In this document: piece by piece, positions 34,358 through 42,087 of the stretch
Layout of the letters: each line of letters begins with the position of its first letter
Position numbering within the stretch: position 1 is the stretch's first letter
Assembly (NCBI GenBank): GCA_020845575.1
Contig: JADLFL010000023.1
Span: forward strand, 114,808 to 178,807
Length of the DNA stretch: 64,000 nt
Reading direction: 5' to 3'
From: Acidobacteriota bacterium
GTDB taxonomy: Bacteria > Acidobacteriota > Vicinamibacteria > Vicinamibacterales > Vicinamibacteraceae
The notes under the pieces: generated by a model
Database searches by the model: none
The model's input: the letters and a program-made list of their open reading frames with translations, nothing else
Told to the model about the DNA's origin: nothing
Program-made: the position numbers and the translations under genes

Positions 34358-34947
34358 TGCACGTCGACGCCCGCGGTCGCACCGGCGGTCCGCTTCTGCC
34401 GCTCGATGTTTCGCACGAACTCCTCTTCGGTGACCTGCAGGGCCGCCCCGACGTCCACGGCCTTGTGGATCTGCACGGGGTAGTCCTTGCGCGCCGGATG
34501 GCCTTCCCAGTCGTCGGGCATCAGGATGCGACGAAGGTCGGGATGGCCGTCGAACGTCACGCCGAACAGGTCGAACACCTCGCGCTCGTACCAGTTGGCG
34601 TTCGGGTACTGCCGCGTGATGGTCGGCACGCAGGCCTGGTCGCCCGCCACGCGCACTTTCACGCGAAGCCGCTGCGCGGGGGGAACGCCCTCACCCAGCG
34701 CACCGGGGCCCATCGACACGAAGTGGTAGACCACCTCGAACCGGGGTTCGCGCGGCCACACGTCCACGGCCGTCAGTTCGGCCAGCACCTGGAACTGGAG
34801 CGACGGGTGCTCGCGCAACTGGCGGGCCACGCGCTCCATGGCGTCGGCCGGCACGACCAGCGTCGGCTGATCCACCGACGGCACCAGCGCGATGTCCACA
34901 TCGGGCAGGGCCTGTCGCAGCGCGTCGAGTCTGGCGTGGAAATCCAT
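34354..34947 (-). CDS. nuoC: NADH-quinone oxidoreductase subunit C
   Basis: 197-residue 30-kDa-type subunit. Conserved block YPNANWYEREVFDLFGVTFDGHPDLRRILMPDDWEGHPARKDYP in outline. ATG at 34947 follows the nuoB stop by 5 bases; a longer upstream frame is antisense to nothing but reads through nuoB out of register. Confidence 0.94.
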   Translation of the reverse strand: MDFHARLDALRQALPDVDIALVPSVDQPTLVVPADAMERVARQLREHPSLQFQVLAELTAVDVWPREPRFEVVYHFVSMGPGALGEGVPPAQRLRVKVRVAGDQACVPTITRQYPNANWYEREVFDLFGVTFDGHPDLRRILMPDDWEGHPARKDYPVQIHKAVDVGAALQVTEEEFVRNIERQKRTAGATAGVDVQ

Positions 34948-34952
34948 GGTCG

Positions 34953-35429
34953 TCAGCCCCGGTTCATGAGCGGCTGCGGCGTGCGCGCCATCTTGCGCTG
35001 CAACTGGACGATGCCGTAGATGAGGGATTCGGGACGCGGCGGACACCCGGGGACGAAGACGTCGACGGGCACGACCTGATCCACGCCCTGCACGATGGCG
35101 TAGTTGTCGAACACGCCCCCGACCGACGCGCACGCGCCCATCGAGATGACCCACTTCGGTTCGGGCATCTGATCGTAGACGCGGCGCAGCGCCGGCGCCA
35201 TCTTCCGCGACAACCGGCCCGCGACGATCATCAGGTCCGCCTGGCGCGGCGACCCGCGGAACACCTCCGCACCGAAGCGCGCGACGTCGTACCGGTTGGC
35301 GGCCATCGCCATCATCTCGATGGCGCAGCAGGCCAGTCCGAAGGCAACAGGCCAGATGGCCGACCGGCGGGCCCAGCCCACCAATTTGTCCACGGTGGTC
35401 GTGAGGACGGGAATCTCGATATCAGCCAT
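34953..35429 (-). CDS. nuoB: NADH-quinone oxidoreductase subunit B
   Basis: 158-residue subunit holding cluster N2. Ligands C34, C35 (LACCAIEMM), C100 (MGACASVGG) and C129 (PGCPPRPE) are all present. Standard NuoB length. Confidence 0.96.
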   Translation of the reverse strand: MADIEIPVLTTTVDKLVGWARRSAIWPVAFGLACCAIEMMAMAANRYDVARFGAEVFRGSPRQADLMIVAGRLSRKMAPALRRVYDQMPEPKWVISMGACASVGGVFDNYAIVQGVDQVVPVDVFVPGCPPRPESLIYGIVQLQRKMARTPQPLMNRG

Positions 35430-35471
35430 GAGTGTGCAGGCCCTGCGTCGGAAACGGACGGAGGCGGCCCG

Positions 35472-35834
35472 TCAATCGCGCGCGTTCCAGTCGAGCGCGC
35501 CCTTGCGCCAGACGTAGACGTAGCCAGTGATCAGAATCAGGAAGAACACGAGGATCTGCACGAACCCGGTCCACTGCAGATCCCGCAGCGCCACCGCCCA
35601 CGGATAGAGGAAGGCGACCTCGATGTCGAAGAGCAGGAAGATCATCGCCACCAGATAGAACTTCACCGACATCCGCTCGCGCGCGTCGCCGACGGGCGGC
35701 ATGCCGCACTCGTAGGGCGCGAGCTTCTCGGCCGTCGGGTTGCGCGGCCCGAGGTACTGCGACAGGAAGACATTGCCCGCGGCAAAGGAGAAGCCGAAGG
35801 CCATCAGCAGCAGAATCGGAAGCCAGCCGTCCAT
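35472..35834 (-). CDS. nuoA: NADH-quinone oxidoreductase subunit A
   Basis: 120-residue three-helix membrane subunit. Conserved KLAPYECGMPP and KFYLVAMIFLLFDIEVAFLYPWAV blocks. ATG at 35834 gives the first helix (MDGWLPILLLMAFGF). First gene of the nuo operon; its promoter should lie in the 231-base spacer before pilR. A weak TTGCAG-N17-TAGCAT match lies there on the minus strand but is not convincing. Confidence 0.94.
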   Translation of the reverse strand: MDGWLPILLLMAFGFSFAAGNVFLSQYLGPRNPTAEKLAPYECGMPPVGDARERMSVKFYLVAMIFLLFDIEVAFLYPWAVALRDLQWTGFVQILVFFLILITGYVYVWRKGALDWNARD

Positions 35835-36065
35835 GGTGAGTGTTGCCGCACCGGCGGCGAAAGGTGGCGCTTGTGAAAGTTGGCGCAAACGGCGACGCAC
35901 ATGCCCATCACGGACGCCCCGGCTGCCCGTCCACCGACGTATCGCCGGCCAGACTCGAACGCGTAGATGCTAGCCCGCCTGCGACGCATCTGCAATGCGA
36001 CCAAAACAGTCTGATATGTGGACTCGCGCCAGTGAAACGCCGAAATCGTGAAATTTCCGAATTCT

Positions 36066-37532
36066 TCAGAGGTTGTACTTCTTCGCGTAGTAGCGGAAGC
36101 TGCGGAAGCTCATACCCAGCAGGTCGGCGGCGCGCATCTTGACGCCATCGGAGCGGCGGAGCGCTTCGGCGAGATACTCGCGCTCGATGTCCTGGACGTG
36201 GCGCTCGAGGTCGAACCCGGTCTCGGGAAACAGCGTCGTGGCGGCGTGGGCGTCCTGCGCCGACGCGCCGGGCATGCGCGGTTCGACACCCGGACCGCCC
36301 CCGGCCGCCGGCACCGCGGCGCCTGTCAGCAGGTGCTCCGGGAGGCTTGCGGGCGCGATCGCGGCAGACGTCTCGAACGCCACGGCGCGCTCGAGCACGT
36401 TCTCCAGCTCGCGGATGTTGCCGGGCCACGCGTGGCGCACGAGCACGTCGAGCGCCTCGGGTGTGAGGTCGCTCCCGGGTCTCCGCATGTCGCGCGCGAA
36501 GCGTTGCACGAAGTGTCGTGCGAGCACGGGGATGTCCTCGCGCCGGTCGCGCAGCGGCGGCAGGGCGATGGGGATCACGTTCACACGGTAGTAGAGGTCT
36601 TCCCGGAACGTGCCTGCCGCCACCATCTTCGCGAGGTCGCGATTGGTCGCGGCGATGATGCGGATGTCGGCCGAGAGCTCCTCGTGGCCACCAACGCGGC
36701 GGAAGCGGCGCTCCTGCAGGACGCGCAGCAGCTTGACCTGCATCAGCGGACTCATCTCGCCCAGCTCGTCGAGGAAGATCGTTCCCTTCTCCGCCTGCTC
36801 GATGAGGCCGCGCGTGGTGTGCAGCGCGCCCGTGAACGCGCCCTTTTCGTGGCCGAAGAGCTCCGATTCGAGCAGCGTCTCGGTGAGCGCCCCGCAGTTG
36901 AGCGCCACCAACGGACGCTCCGATCGCGGCGACAGGCGATGGATGGCGCGCGCGGCCATCTCCTTGCCCGTGCCCGACTCGCCGGTGATGAGCACGGTGC
37001 TCGACGTGCCCGCGATCGCCTCGACCAGGCCGAACACGCGCTGCATCGACGGTCCGCTGCCGATCATGGTGTCCGACGCACGCGGCCGCCCATCGTCTTC
37101 GGGCGTGTCGGCGGGCGTGACACGGTCGCGCAGGTGCCGGCGCTCGATCGCCTGGGCGATCACGCGCTTCATCTCGTCCACGTCGAACGGCTTGCTGACG
37201 TAGTCGATGGCGCCGGTGCGCAGTGCCTCGATGGCCGTCTGCGTGGACGAGAACGCCGTCATCAGGATGCCGGGCAGATCCGGCTGGAGCGCCTTGGCCT
37301 CACGCAGCACGTCGATGCCGCTGCAGTCGGGCATCCGGATGTCGGAGATGAGGAGATCGAACGAGCGCTGACGCAGCGCGGCAATCGCCTGCGACCCGTT
37401 CTCGGCGGCCATCACGTCGTGCCCGTCGCGCGCGAGGAGGATGGCCAGGAACTCCCGCATCGACCGCTCATCGTCGACGACGAGGATGCGGGATGGGGCG
37501 GGTGTCGACGCCTGTGATGCCGTCGCGGCCAT
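36066..37532 (-). CDS. pilR: Sigma-54-dependent response regulator PilR
   Basis: 488-residue NtrC-type regulator. Receiver domain 15-130 with phospho-acceptor D64 (LISDIRMP) and K114; AAA+ domain with Walker A GESGTGKE (184-191), the sigma-54 contact loop GAFTGA (231-236) and Walker B region IFLDELGEM; C-terminal Fis-type helix-turn-helix ending RSFRYYAKKYNL. It activates RpoN promoters in response to PilS. Starts 2 bases after the pilS stop. It is last in pilBTCSR and is followed by nuoA rather than pilA. Confidence 0.95.
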   Translation of the reverse strand: MAATASQASTPAPSRILVVDDERSMREFLAILLARDGHDVMAAENGSQAIAALRQRSFDLLISDIRMPDCSGIDVLREAKALQPDLPGILMTAFSSTQTAIEALRTGAIDYVSKPFDVDEMKRVIAQAIERRHLRDRVTPADTPEDDGRPRASDTMIGSGPSMQRVFGLVEAIAGTSSTVLITGESGTGKEMAARAIHRLSPRSERPLVALNCGALTETLLESELFGHEKGAFTGALHTTRGLIEQAEKGTIFLDELGEMSPLMQVKLLRVLQERRFRRVGGHEELSADIRIIAATNRDLAKMVAAGTFREDLYYRVNVIPIALPPLRDRREDIPVLARHFVQRFARDMRRPGSDLTPEALDVLVRHAWPGNIRELENVLERAVAFETSAAIAPASLPEHLLTGAAVPAAGGGPGVEPRMPGASAQDAHAATTLFPETGFDLERHVQDIEREYLAEALRRSDGVKMRAADLLGMSFRSFRYYAKKYNL

Positions 37533-37534
37533 GA

Positions 37535-39253
37535 TCAGGCACTCCGAAGCACGGGTACGGACTCGACGTGCGGGCGCGTCACGGGCGGCGGCAGCGACAC
37601 CGTCACTTCCGTGCCCTGCCCGGGCGACGACTGCACGGCCACGCGGCCGCCATGGTCGGTGACGATCCGCCTGACGATGGCAAGGCCGAGGCCCGTGCCC
37701 TGACGGAAACCGCTCTGGAACGGCTGGAACATCCGCTCGACGTCGGCCGGCGCCATGCCGACGCCCTCGTCGCGCACTGACACGCGCAGTGCCGGTCCGG
37801 CCGTCGTGGACACGGCGCGCGCGGCGAGGTGGAGCGTGCCGCCATCAGGCATCGCCTTCAGGCCATTGGTGGCGAGGTTCCACAACACCTGACGGAACTG
37901 CGCCTCGTCCACGTCGTGGTAGACGGGTTCCGGCGCGTCAATCTCGACGGCGGCGTCCGCGCGCTGCGCGTGTTCCTGCTGTTGCAGCAGGGCCCCCACC
38001 TCGCGCACGAGGCGCGCCACGTCCACGCGGCTGCGCGTCACGCGCTGCGGCCCGGCGTAGGAGAGGAAGTTCTTGATGATGTCGTTGAGCCGCTGCGACT
38101 CGCGCATCACGATGTCGAGCAGCGTGGCCTGATCGTCGCGCAGGTCGAGCTCACGACGAAGCAGCTGGATCGACCCGCTCATCGAGGCCAGCGGATTCCG
38201 GATCTCGTGCGCGATGCCCGCCGCCATCTCGCCCACGGCGGCGAGCCGTTCCTGGCGATGCCGCTCCGACTCGCGCTGCTTGATCAGCGTGAGGTCCTGG
38301 AAGGTCACCAACTGTCCCGCACGATGACCGCCTCCGACGAGCAGCGGCGCGACGGTCGCACCGAGTTCGATCACGCTGCCGTCGGCGCGGGTGAAGGAGC
38401 ACTCGATGCGCGCCGGCACGCCCGGGACGCTCTCCTCGCGCGACGGCAGTGGCAACACGTGCTCCAGCGCCATTCCGAGCACGTCCTCGGACCGGTGTCC
38501 GATGATCGTCTCGGCCGTGCGATTGAGCAGCACGACCTGATCGTGCGCGTCTGTCACGATGAGTCCGCCGGCCATGCTGTCGATGACGCGGTGGCTCAAC
38601 GCGGTGAGGTCCGCCAGGCTCGTCGTGGCACGCGCGAGGTCGGCGCCCGTGCGTGTGAGTGATTCGGCGAGGTGGCCCACGAGCAGGGCCGTGGCGAACA
38701 AGCCCCCGACATTGGCGCCCACGGTGTAGGTCGCCAGCGGGACGGGCGGCAACGCCGACAGCCGCAACGGCGTGATGAACAGCGCGGGCACGGGAACCCA
38801 GCCGTACTGCACGCCCGCCAGCAGGACCACCGCGGCACTCAGCGCCGCTGCCGCTCTCAGCCCGGCGTTGCGTCCCAGGACCACGCTGGACGCGAGGACG
38901 GGAAGCAGCAGGATCGGCGTGTACGGGCTGAGCAGTCCGCCCGTGACCCACACAACGACAATGGCCACGGTCACGTCGGCCCACATCTGCACGGCCTGGA
39001 CCGCCGGGGCAATCCGCGTGCCGAGCGCGAGGCCGACCCCGCTGCTCAGCAGCGGAATCAGCGGCAGCACGGCGAGCCAGGCCGCCTGCGTCGTGAGTCC
39101 CTGCCCTGCCGTGAACGCGGCCAGGGGTGCAAGCACCGCCACGGCCACGAGGGCGCGCAGGCCCGCGAGCCACGCGAGCGCCGTCCCGCGCGGCGCATCA
39201 GGTGCCGCGGCGTACGGTCGGTCGAAGGCCATCGCCGTCAGCGGCGTCTGCAT
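37535..39253 (-). CDS. pilS: Histidine kinase PilS
   Basis: 572-residue membrane sensor. About six N-terminal helices (residues ~25-195), a PAS domain (~220-325, e.g. IDSMAGGLIVTDAHDQVVLLNR), HisKA with phospho-acceptor H349 (GIAHEIRNPLASMSG) and the ATPase domain (WNLATNGLKAMPDGG and GTGLGLAIVRRIVTDHGG). Senses the pilus state and phosphorylates PilR. ATG at 39253 two bases after the pilC stop. Confidence 0.93.
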   Translation of the reverse strand: MQTPLTAMAFDRPYAAAPDAPRGTALAWLAGLRALVAVAVLAPLAAFTAGQGLTTQAAWLAVLPLIPLLSSGVGLALGTRIAPAVQAVQMWADVTVAIVVVWVTGGLLSPYTPILLLPVLASSVVLGRNAGLRAAAALSAAVVLLAGVQYGWVPVPALFITPLRLSALPPVPLATYTVGANVGGLFATALLVGHLAESLTRTGADLARATTSLADLTALSHRVIDSMAGGLIVTDAHDQVVLLNRTAETIIGHRSEDVLGMALEHVLPLPSREESVPGVPARIECSFTRADGSVIELGATVAPLLVGGGHRAGQLVTFQDLTLIKQRESERHRQERLAAVGEMAAGIAHEIRNPLASMSGSIQLLRRELDLRDDQATLLDIVMRESQRLNDIIKNFLSYAGPQRVTRSRVDVARLVREVGALLQQQEHAQRADAAVEIDAPEPVYHDVDEAQFRQVLWNLATNGLKAMPDGGTLHLAARAVSTTAGPALRVSVRDEGVGMAPADVERMFQPFQSGFRQGTGLGLAIVRRIVTDHGGRVAVQSSPGQGTEVTVSLPPPVTRPHVESVPVLRSA

Positions 39254-39255
39254 GA

Positions 39256-40467
39256 CTAGGTCAGCTTCGAGATGAGGTCGAAGATCGGCAGGTACATCGA
39301 GATGACGATGCCACCCACGATGACGCCAAGGAACGAGATCATGATGGGCTCGAGCAGCGTGAGCAGCCCGGCCACCGCCGTGTCGACTTCGTCCTCGTAG
39401 AAGTCGGCGATCTTGGCCAGCATCATGTCGAGTGCGCCCGTCGCCTCGCCCACGCCGATCATCTGCGTGACCATCGGCGGGAACACCTTGGTCTCCTGGA
39501 GCGGCTTGGACACCGTCTCGCCGCGCTCGATGCTCGCGCGCGTCTCCATGATCGCGTCCTCGATGATCGCGTTGCCCGCGGTGCGTGCGGTGATCTCGAG
39601 GCCGTCGAGCAGCGGCACGCCGGAACTGATGAGCGTGGACAGCGTGCGGCAGAACCGCGCCACGGCCACCTTGCGCAGGATGAGGCCGAGGATCGGCGCC
39701 TTCAGCAAGAGCCTGTCGATCGTGTGACGGCCCTGGTTGGTCCTGTAGTACGTCCGGATCGCGAACGCGATCGCCGCCAGCGCCATGATGAGCAACGGTC
39801 CGTACGCCACCAGTCCGTTGCTCATCGCGATGACGATGCGCGTGGGCAGCGGCAACTGGGCACCGAGGCCGGCGAACATCTGCGCGAACGTCGGGATGAC
39901 CTTCCACAGGATCACCGACACGACGACGGCGGCGATGATGATGACCGCGACGGGGTAGATCATCGCGGACTTGACCTGCGAGATGAGCTTGACGTTCTTC
40001 TCGATGTAGGTCGCGAGGCGCTTCAGGATCGTGTCGAGGATGCCGCCCGCCTCCCCCGCCTGGATCATGTTGGTGAACAGTGCGTCGAACGTGCGCGGAT
40101 GCTTGCGCATCGCGTCGGCGAGCGACATGCCGCTCTCGACGTCCTCGCGCGTCTTGAGGATCGTGGCGGCGAAGCGCTTGTGCGGTTCCTGGCGCCCCAG
40201 GATGTCGAGGCACTGCACGAGCGGCAGGCCCGCGTCGATCATCACGCTGAACTGCCGCGTGAAGATGGCGAGGCTCTTGGCGGGCACCGAACCGCCGGGT
40301 TTGGGGATCGCCCCGCGCGAGGCCTTCGCCTTCACGGGATCGATGCGGGTGATCAGGATCTGCTCGCGGCGCAGCGAGGCGACGGCCGCTTCGAGCGACT
40401 CCGCTTCGCGCTGCCCGTTGATCGTCTCGCCACCCCTCGTGCGTCCGGAGAATGCAAACGCCTGCAT
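39256..40467 (-). CDS. pilC: Type IV pilus inner-membrane platform protein PilC
   Basis: 403-residue GspF/PilC protein. Two T2SSF domains, e.g. LAIFTRQFSVMIDAGLPLVQCLDIL, TFDALFTNMIQAGEAGGILD and, in the second half, FCRTLSTLISSGVPLLDGLEI and TQMIGVGEATGALDMML; three membrane segments. It connects the ATPases PilB/PilT with the pilus. Between pilT and pilS. Confidence 0.95.
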   Translation of the reverse strand: MQAFAFSGRTRGGETINGQREAESLEAAVASLRREQILITRIDPVKAKASRGAIPKPGGSVPAKSLAIFTRQFSVMIDAGLPLVQCLDILGRQEPHKRFAATILKTREDVESGMSLADAMRKHPRTFDALFTNMIQAGEAGGILDTILKRLATYIEKNVKLISQVKSAMIYPVAVIIIAAVVVSVILWKVIPTFAQMFAGLGAQLPLPTRIVIAMSNGLVAYGPLLIMALAAIAFAIRTYYRTNQGRHTIDRLLLKAPILGLILRKVAVARFCRTLSTLISSGVPLLDGLEITARTAGNAIIEDAIMETRASIERGETVSKPLQETKVFPPMVTQMIGVGEATGALDMMLAKIADFYEDEVDTAVAGLLTLLEPIMISFLGVIVGGIVISMYLPIFDLISKLT

Positions 40468-40525
40468 CAGGTCAACCTCTCAAGAACGTCGGGCATCGGG
40501 CCCTGGCCTTCGAACATCGAATCCA

Positions 40526-41653
40526 CTACCGGCGGACCGGGACGCCCGGTGCCATCGACCGGTGCATGCCGGCGCCCGGCACCACGCCGGTGCCGCGCTG
40601 AATCATTTCCTGCAGCTCTTCCTTCATCGACGAGGCCGACATCGCTGTCTCGAGCGTGATCTGCCGCGCCATGTACAGCGACGCCAGACACTGGTTCATC
40701 GTCTGCATGCCGAGCTTTTCCTGGCCGGCCTGCATCATCGAGTAGATCTGGTGCACCTTGTCGTCGCGAATCAGGTTGCGGATGGCGGGCGTGGGCACGA
40801 GGATCTCGAGCGCCACGACGCGCCCCTGCCCGTTGGATCGGCGCAGCAGCGACTGACACACGATGCCCTCGATCACGAGGCTCAGCTGCGTGCGGATCTG
40901 CGACTGCTGGTGCGCGGGGAACACGTCGATGATGCGGTTGATCGTCTGCGCGGCGGAGTTGGTGTGCAGCGTCGCGAAGGTCAGGTGGCCCGTCTCCGCG
41001 ATCCGCAGCGCCGACTCGATGGTCTCGAGGTCGCGCAATTCGCCGATGAGCACGACGTCGGGGTCTTCACGGAGCGCGGCGCGCAGCGCGAGGCCGAAGC
41101 CCTGCGTGTCGCTGTGCACCTCGCGCTGGTTCACGAGACACCCCTTGTGCTGGTGCACGTATTCGATCGGGTCCTCGATCGTGAGGATGTGCTCGTTGCG
41201 CTCGGTGTTGATCTTGTCGATCATCGCCGCGAGCGTCGTGGACTTGCCGCTGCCGGTAGGTCCGGTGACGAGCACGAGGCCGCGCGGACGCTCGGAGAGC
41301 TTGGCGAGGATCGGCGGCAGGTTCAGTTCCTGGAACCCGCGGACCTTCTCGGGGATGAGACGGTAGACGGAGGCCACGGCGCCGCGCTGGTTGAAGATGT
41401 TGCAGCGGAAGCGGCCCACGCCCCGGATGCCGAAGGAGAAATCGAGCTCCTGCGTCTCCTCGAAGCGCTTCTTCTGTGCATCGGTGCAGACGCTGTAGGC
41501 GAGCTGCTTGGTCTCGGGGGCCGTGAGGCCCGGGAGCTTGAGCGGCACGAGCTTGCCGTGCACGCGCACCGTCGGTGGCGCGGCTGTCGTGAGGTGGAGG
41601 TCGGAGCCGTTGAGCTCCACCGTCGTCTTCAGCAGTTCGGGCAGTGTGGCCAT
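40526..41653 (-). CDS. pilT: Type IV pilus retraction ATPase PilT
   Basis: 375-residue hexameric retraction motor. Walker A GPTGSGKS (131-138), Asp box ILTIEDPIEY, Walker B LIGELRDLETI, His box FATLHTNSAAQTI, and the PilT-specific AIRNLIRDDKVHQIYSMMQ motif. ATG at 41653 gives the family N-terminus MATLPELL. Not preceded by an array of coupled genes: a 434-base spacer with a sigma-54 site lies upstream. Confidence 0.95.
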   Translation of the reverse strand: MATLPELLKTTVELNGSDLHLTTAAPPTVRVHGKLVPLKLPGLTAPETKQLAYSVCTDAQKKRFEETQELDFSFGIRGVGRFRCNIFNQRGAVASVYRLIPEKVRGFQELNLPPILAKLSERPRGLVLVTGPTGSGKSTTLAAMIDKINTERNEHILTIEDPIEYVHQHKGCLVNQREVHSDTQGFGLALRAALREDPDVVLIGELRDLETIESALRIAETGHLTFATLHTNSAAQTINRIIDVFPAHQQSQIRTQLSLVIEGIVCQSLLRRSNGQGRVVALEILVPTPAIRNLIRDDKVHQIYSMMQAGQEKLGMQTMNQCLASLYMARQITLETAMSASSMKEELQEMIQRGTGVVPGAGMHRSMAPGVPVRR

Positions 41654-41793
41654 GATGTCGAGGTCCCGCCAGCCTGTCGGCGCGAGCGGTGTGCGGCCCC
41701 GGCACATCCGGCCGCAGACCGCGCACGGCGCTCACGCGCCAGCCCACCAATCGGCAGGCCGCCTCGCGACGTGAACGCGTACCCGTTGCGCCG

Positions 41794-41809
41794 TGCAACC
41801 CCGACGCCA
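41794..41809 (-). promoter_or_regulatory. Sigma-54 (-24/-12) promoter upstream of pilT
   Basis: Minus-strand TGGCGTCGGGGTTGCA: TGGC and TTGCA with the GG-to-GC distance of exactly 12, as RpoN requires; bases 5-6 differ from consensus (GT for AC). Start would be near 41783, about 130 bases before the pilT ATG. PilR, an RpoN activator, is encoded two genes downstream of pilC in the same cluster. Confidence 0.65.
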
Positions 41810-42028
41810 GAATCGTCAGCCGCGGCGACGCGCCGATTCACGCCCGTAACAGACTCAATCACCGGGACTTGCACGCACATGTCCCACGCCGACCGTGGGC
41901 GGTGACACGCGGAGATGGCGGTCTTTGCGTACCGCCAGTGACGGAAGAACGACATTTCTGCGATCGGGGACACGGCGGGCTCGCGGCCTTGGGGCGTACG
42001 GCGCAAGCCTCAAAGCCTGCGGTCCACC

Positions 42029-42084
42029 GGTTGGCGGTTGGCGGTTGCCGGTTGCCGGTTACCGGTTGCCGGTTGCCGGTTGCC
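42029..42084. repeat. Heptanucleotide repeat array (GGTTGCC, 8 units)
   Basis: Two GGTTGGC, then GGTTGCC, GGTTGCC, GGTTACC and three more GGTTGCC in strict 7-bp register. Ends three bases before the pilB stop codon. GGTTGCC is the reverse complement of the GGCAACC unit at 12599. Confidence 0.85.
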
Positions 42085-42087
42085 GGT

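Larger units (their letters stand above)
41654..42087. other. 434-bp intergenic region upstream of pilT
   Basis: No gene seen. It contains a sigma-54-type promoter on the minus strand (41794-41809) that would drive pilT with a ~130-base leader, a stretch of ordinary GC-rich DNA, and at the far end the GGTTGCC heptamer array (42029-42084) that ends next to the pilB stop codon. Confidence 0.6.

Noticed and set aside
35950..35995. Sigma-70 promoter for nuoA (TTGCAG-N17-TAGCAT, minus strand)
   Set aside because: Only about half the -35 bases match; too weak to list as a feature.
37535..40213. An 892-codon open frame including pilS
   Set aside because: The N-terminal ~320 codons run over pilC in the wrong frame; PilS begins at 39253, two bases after the pilC stop.
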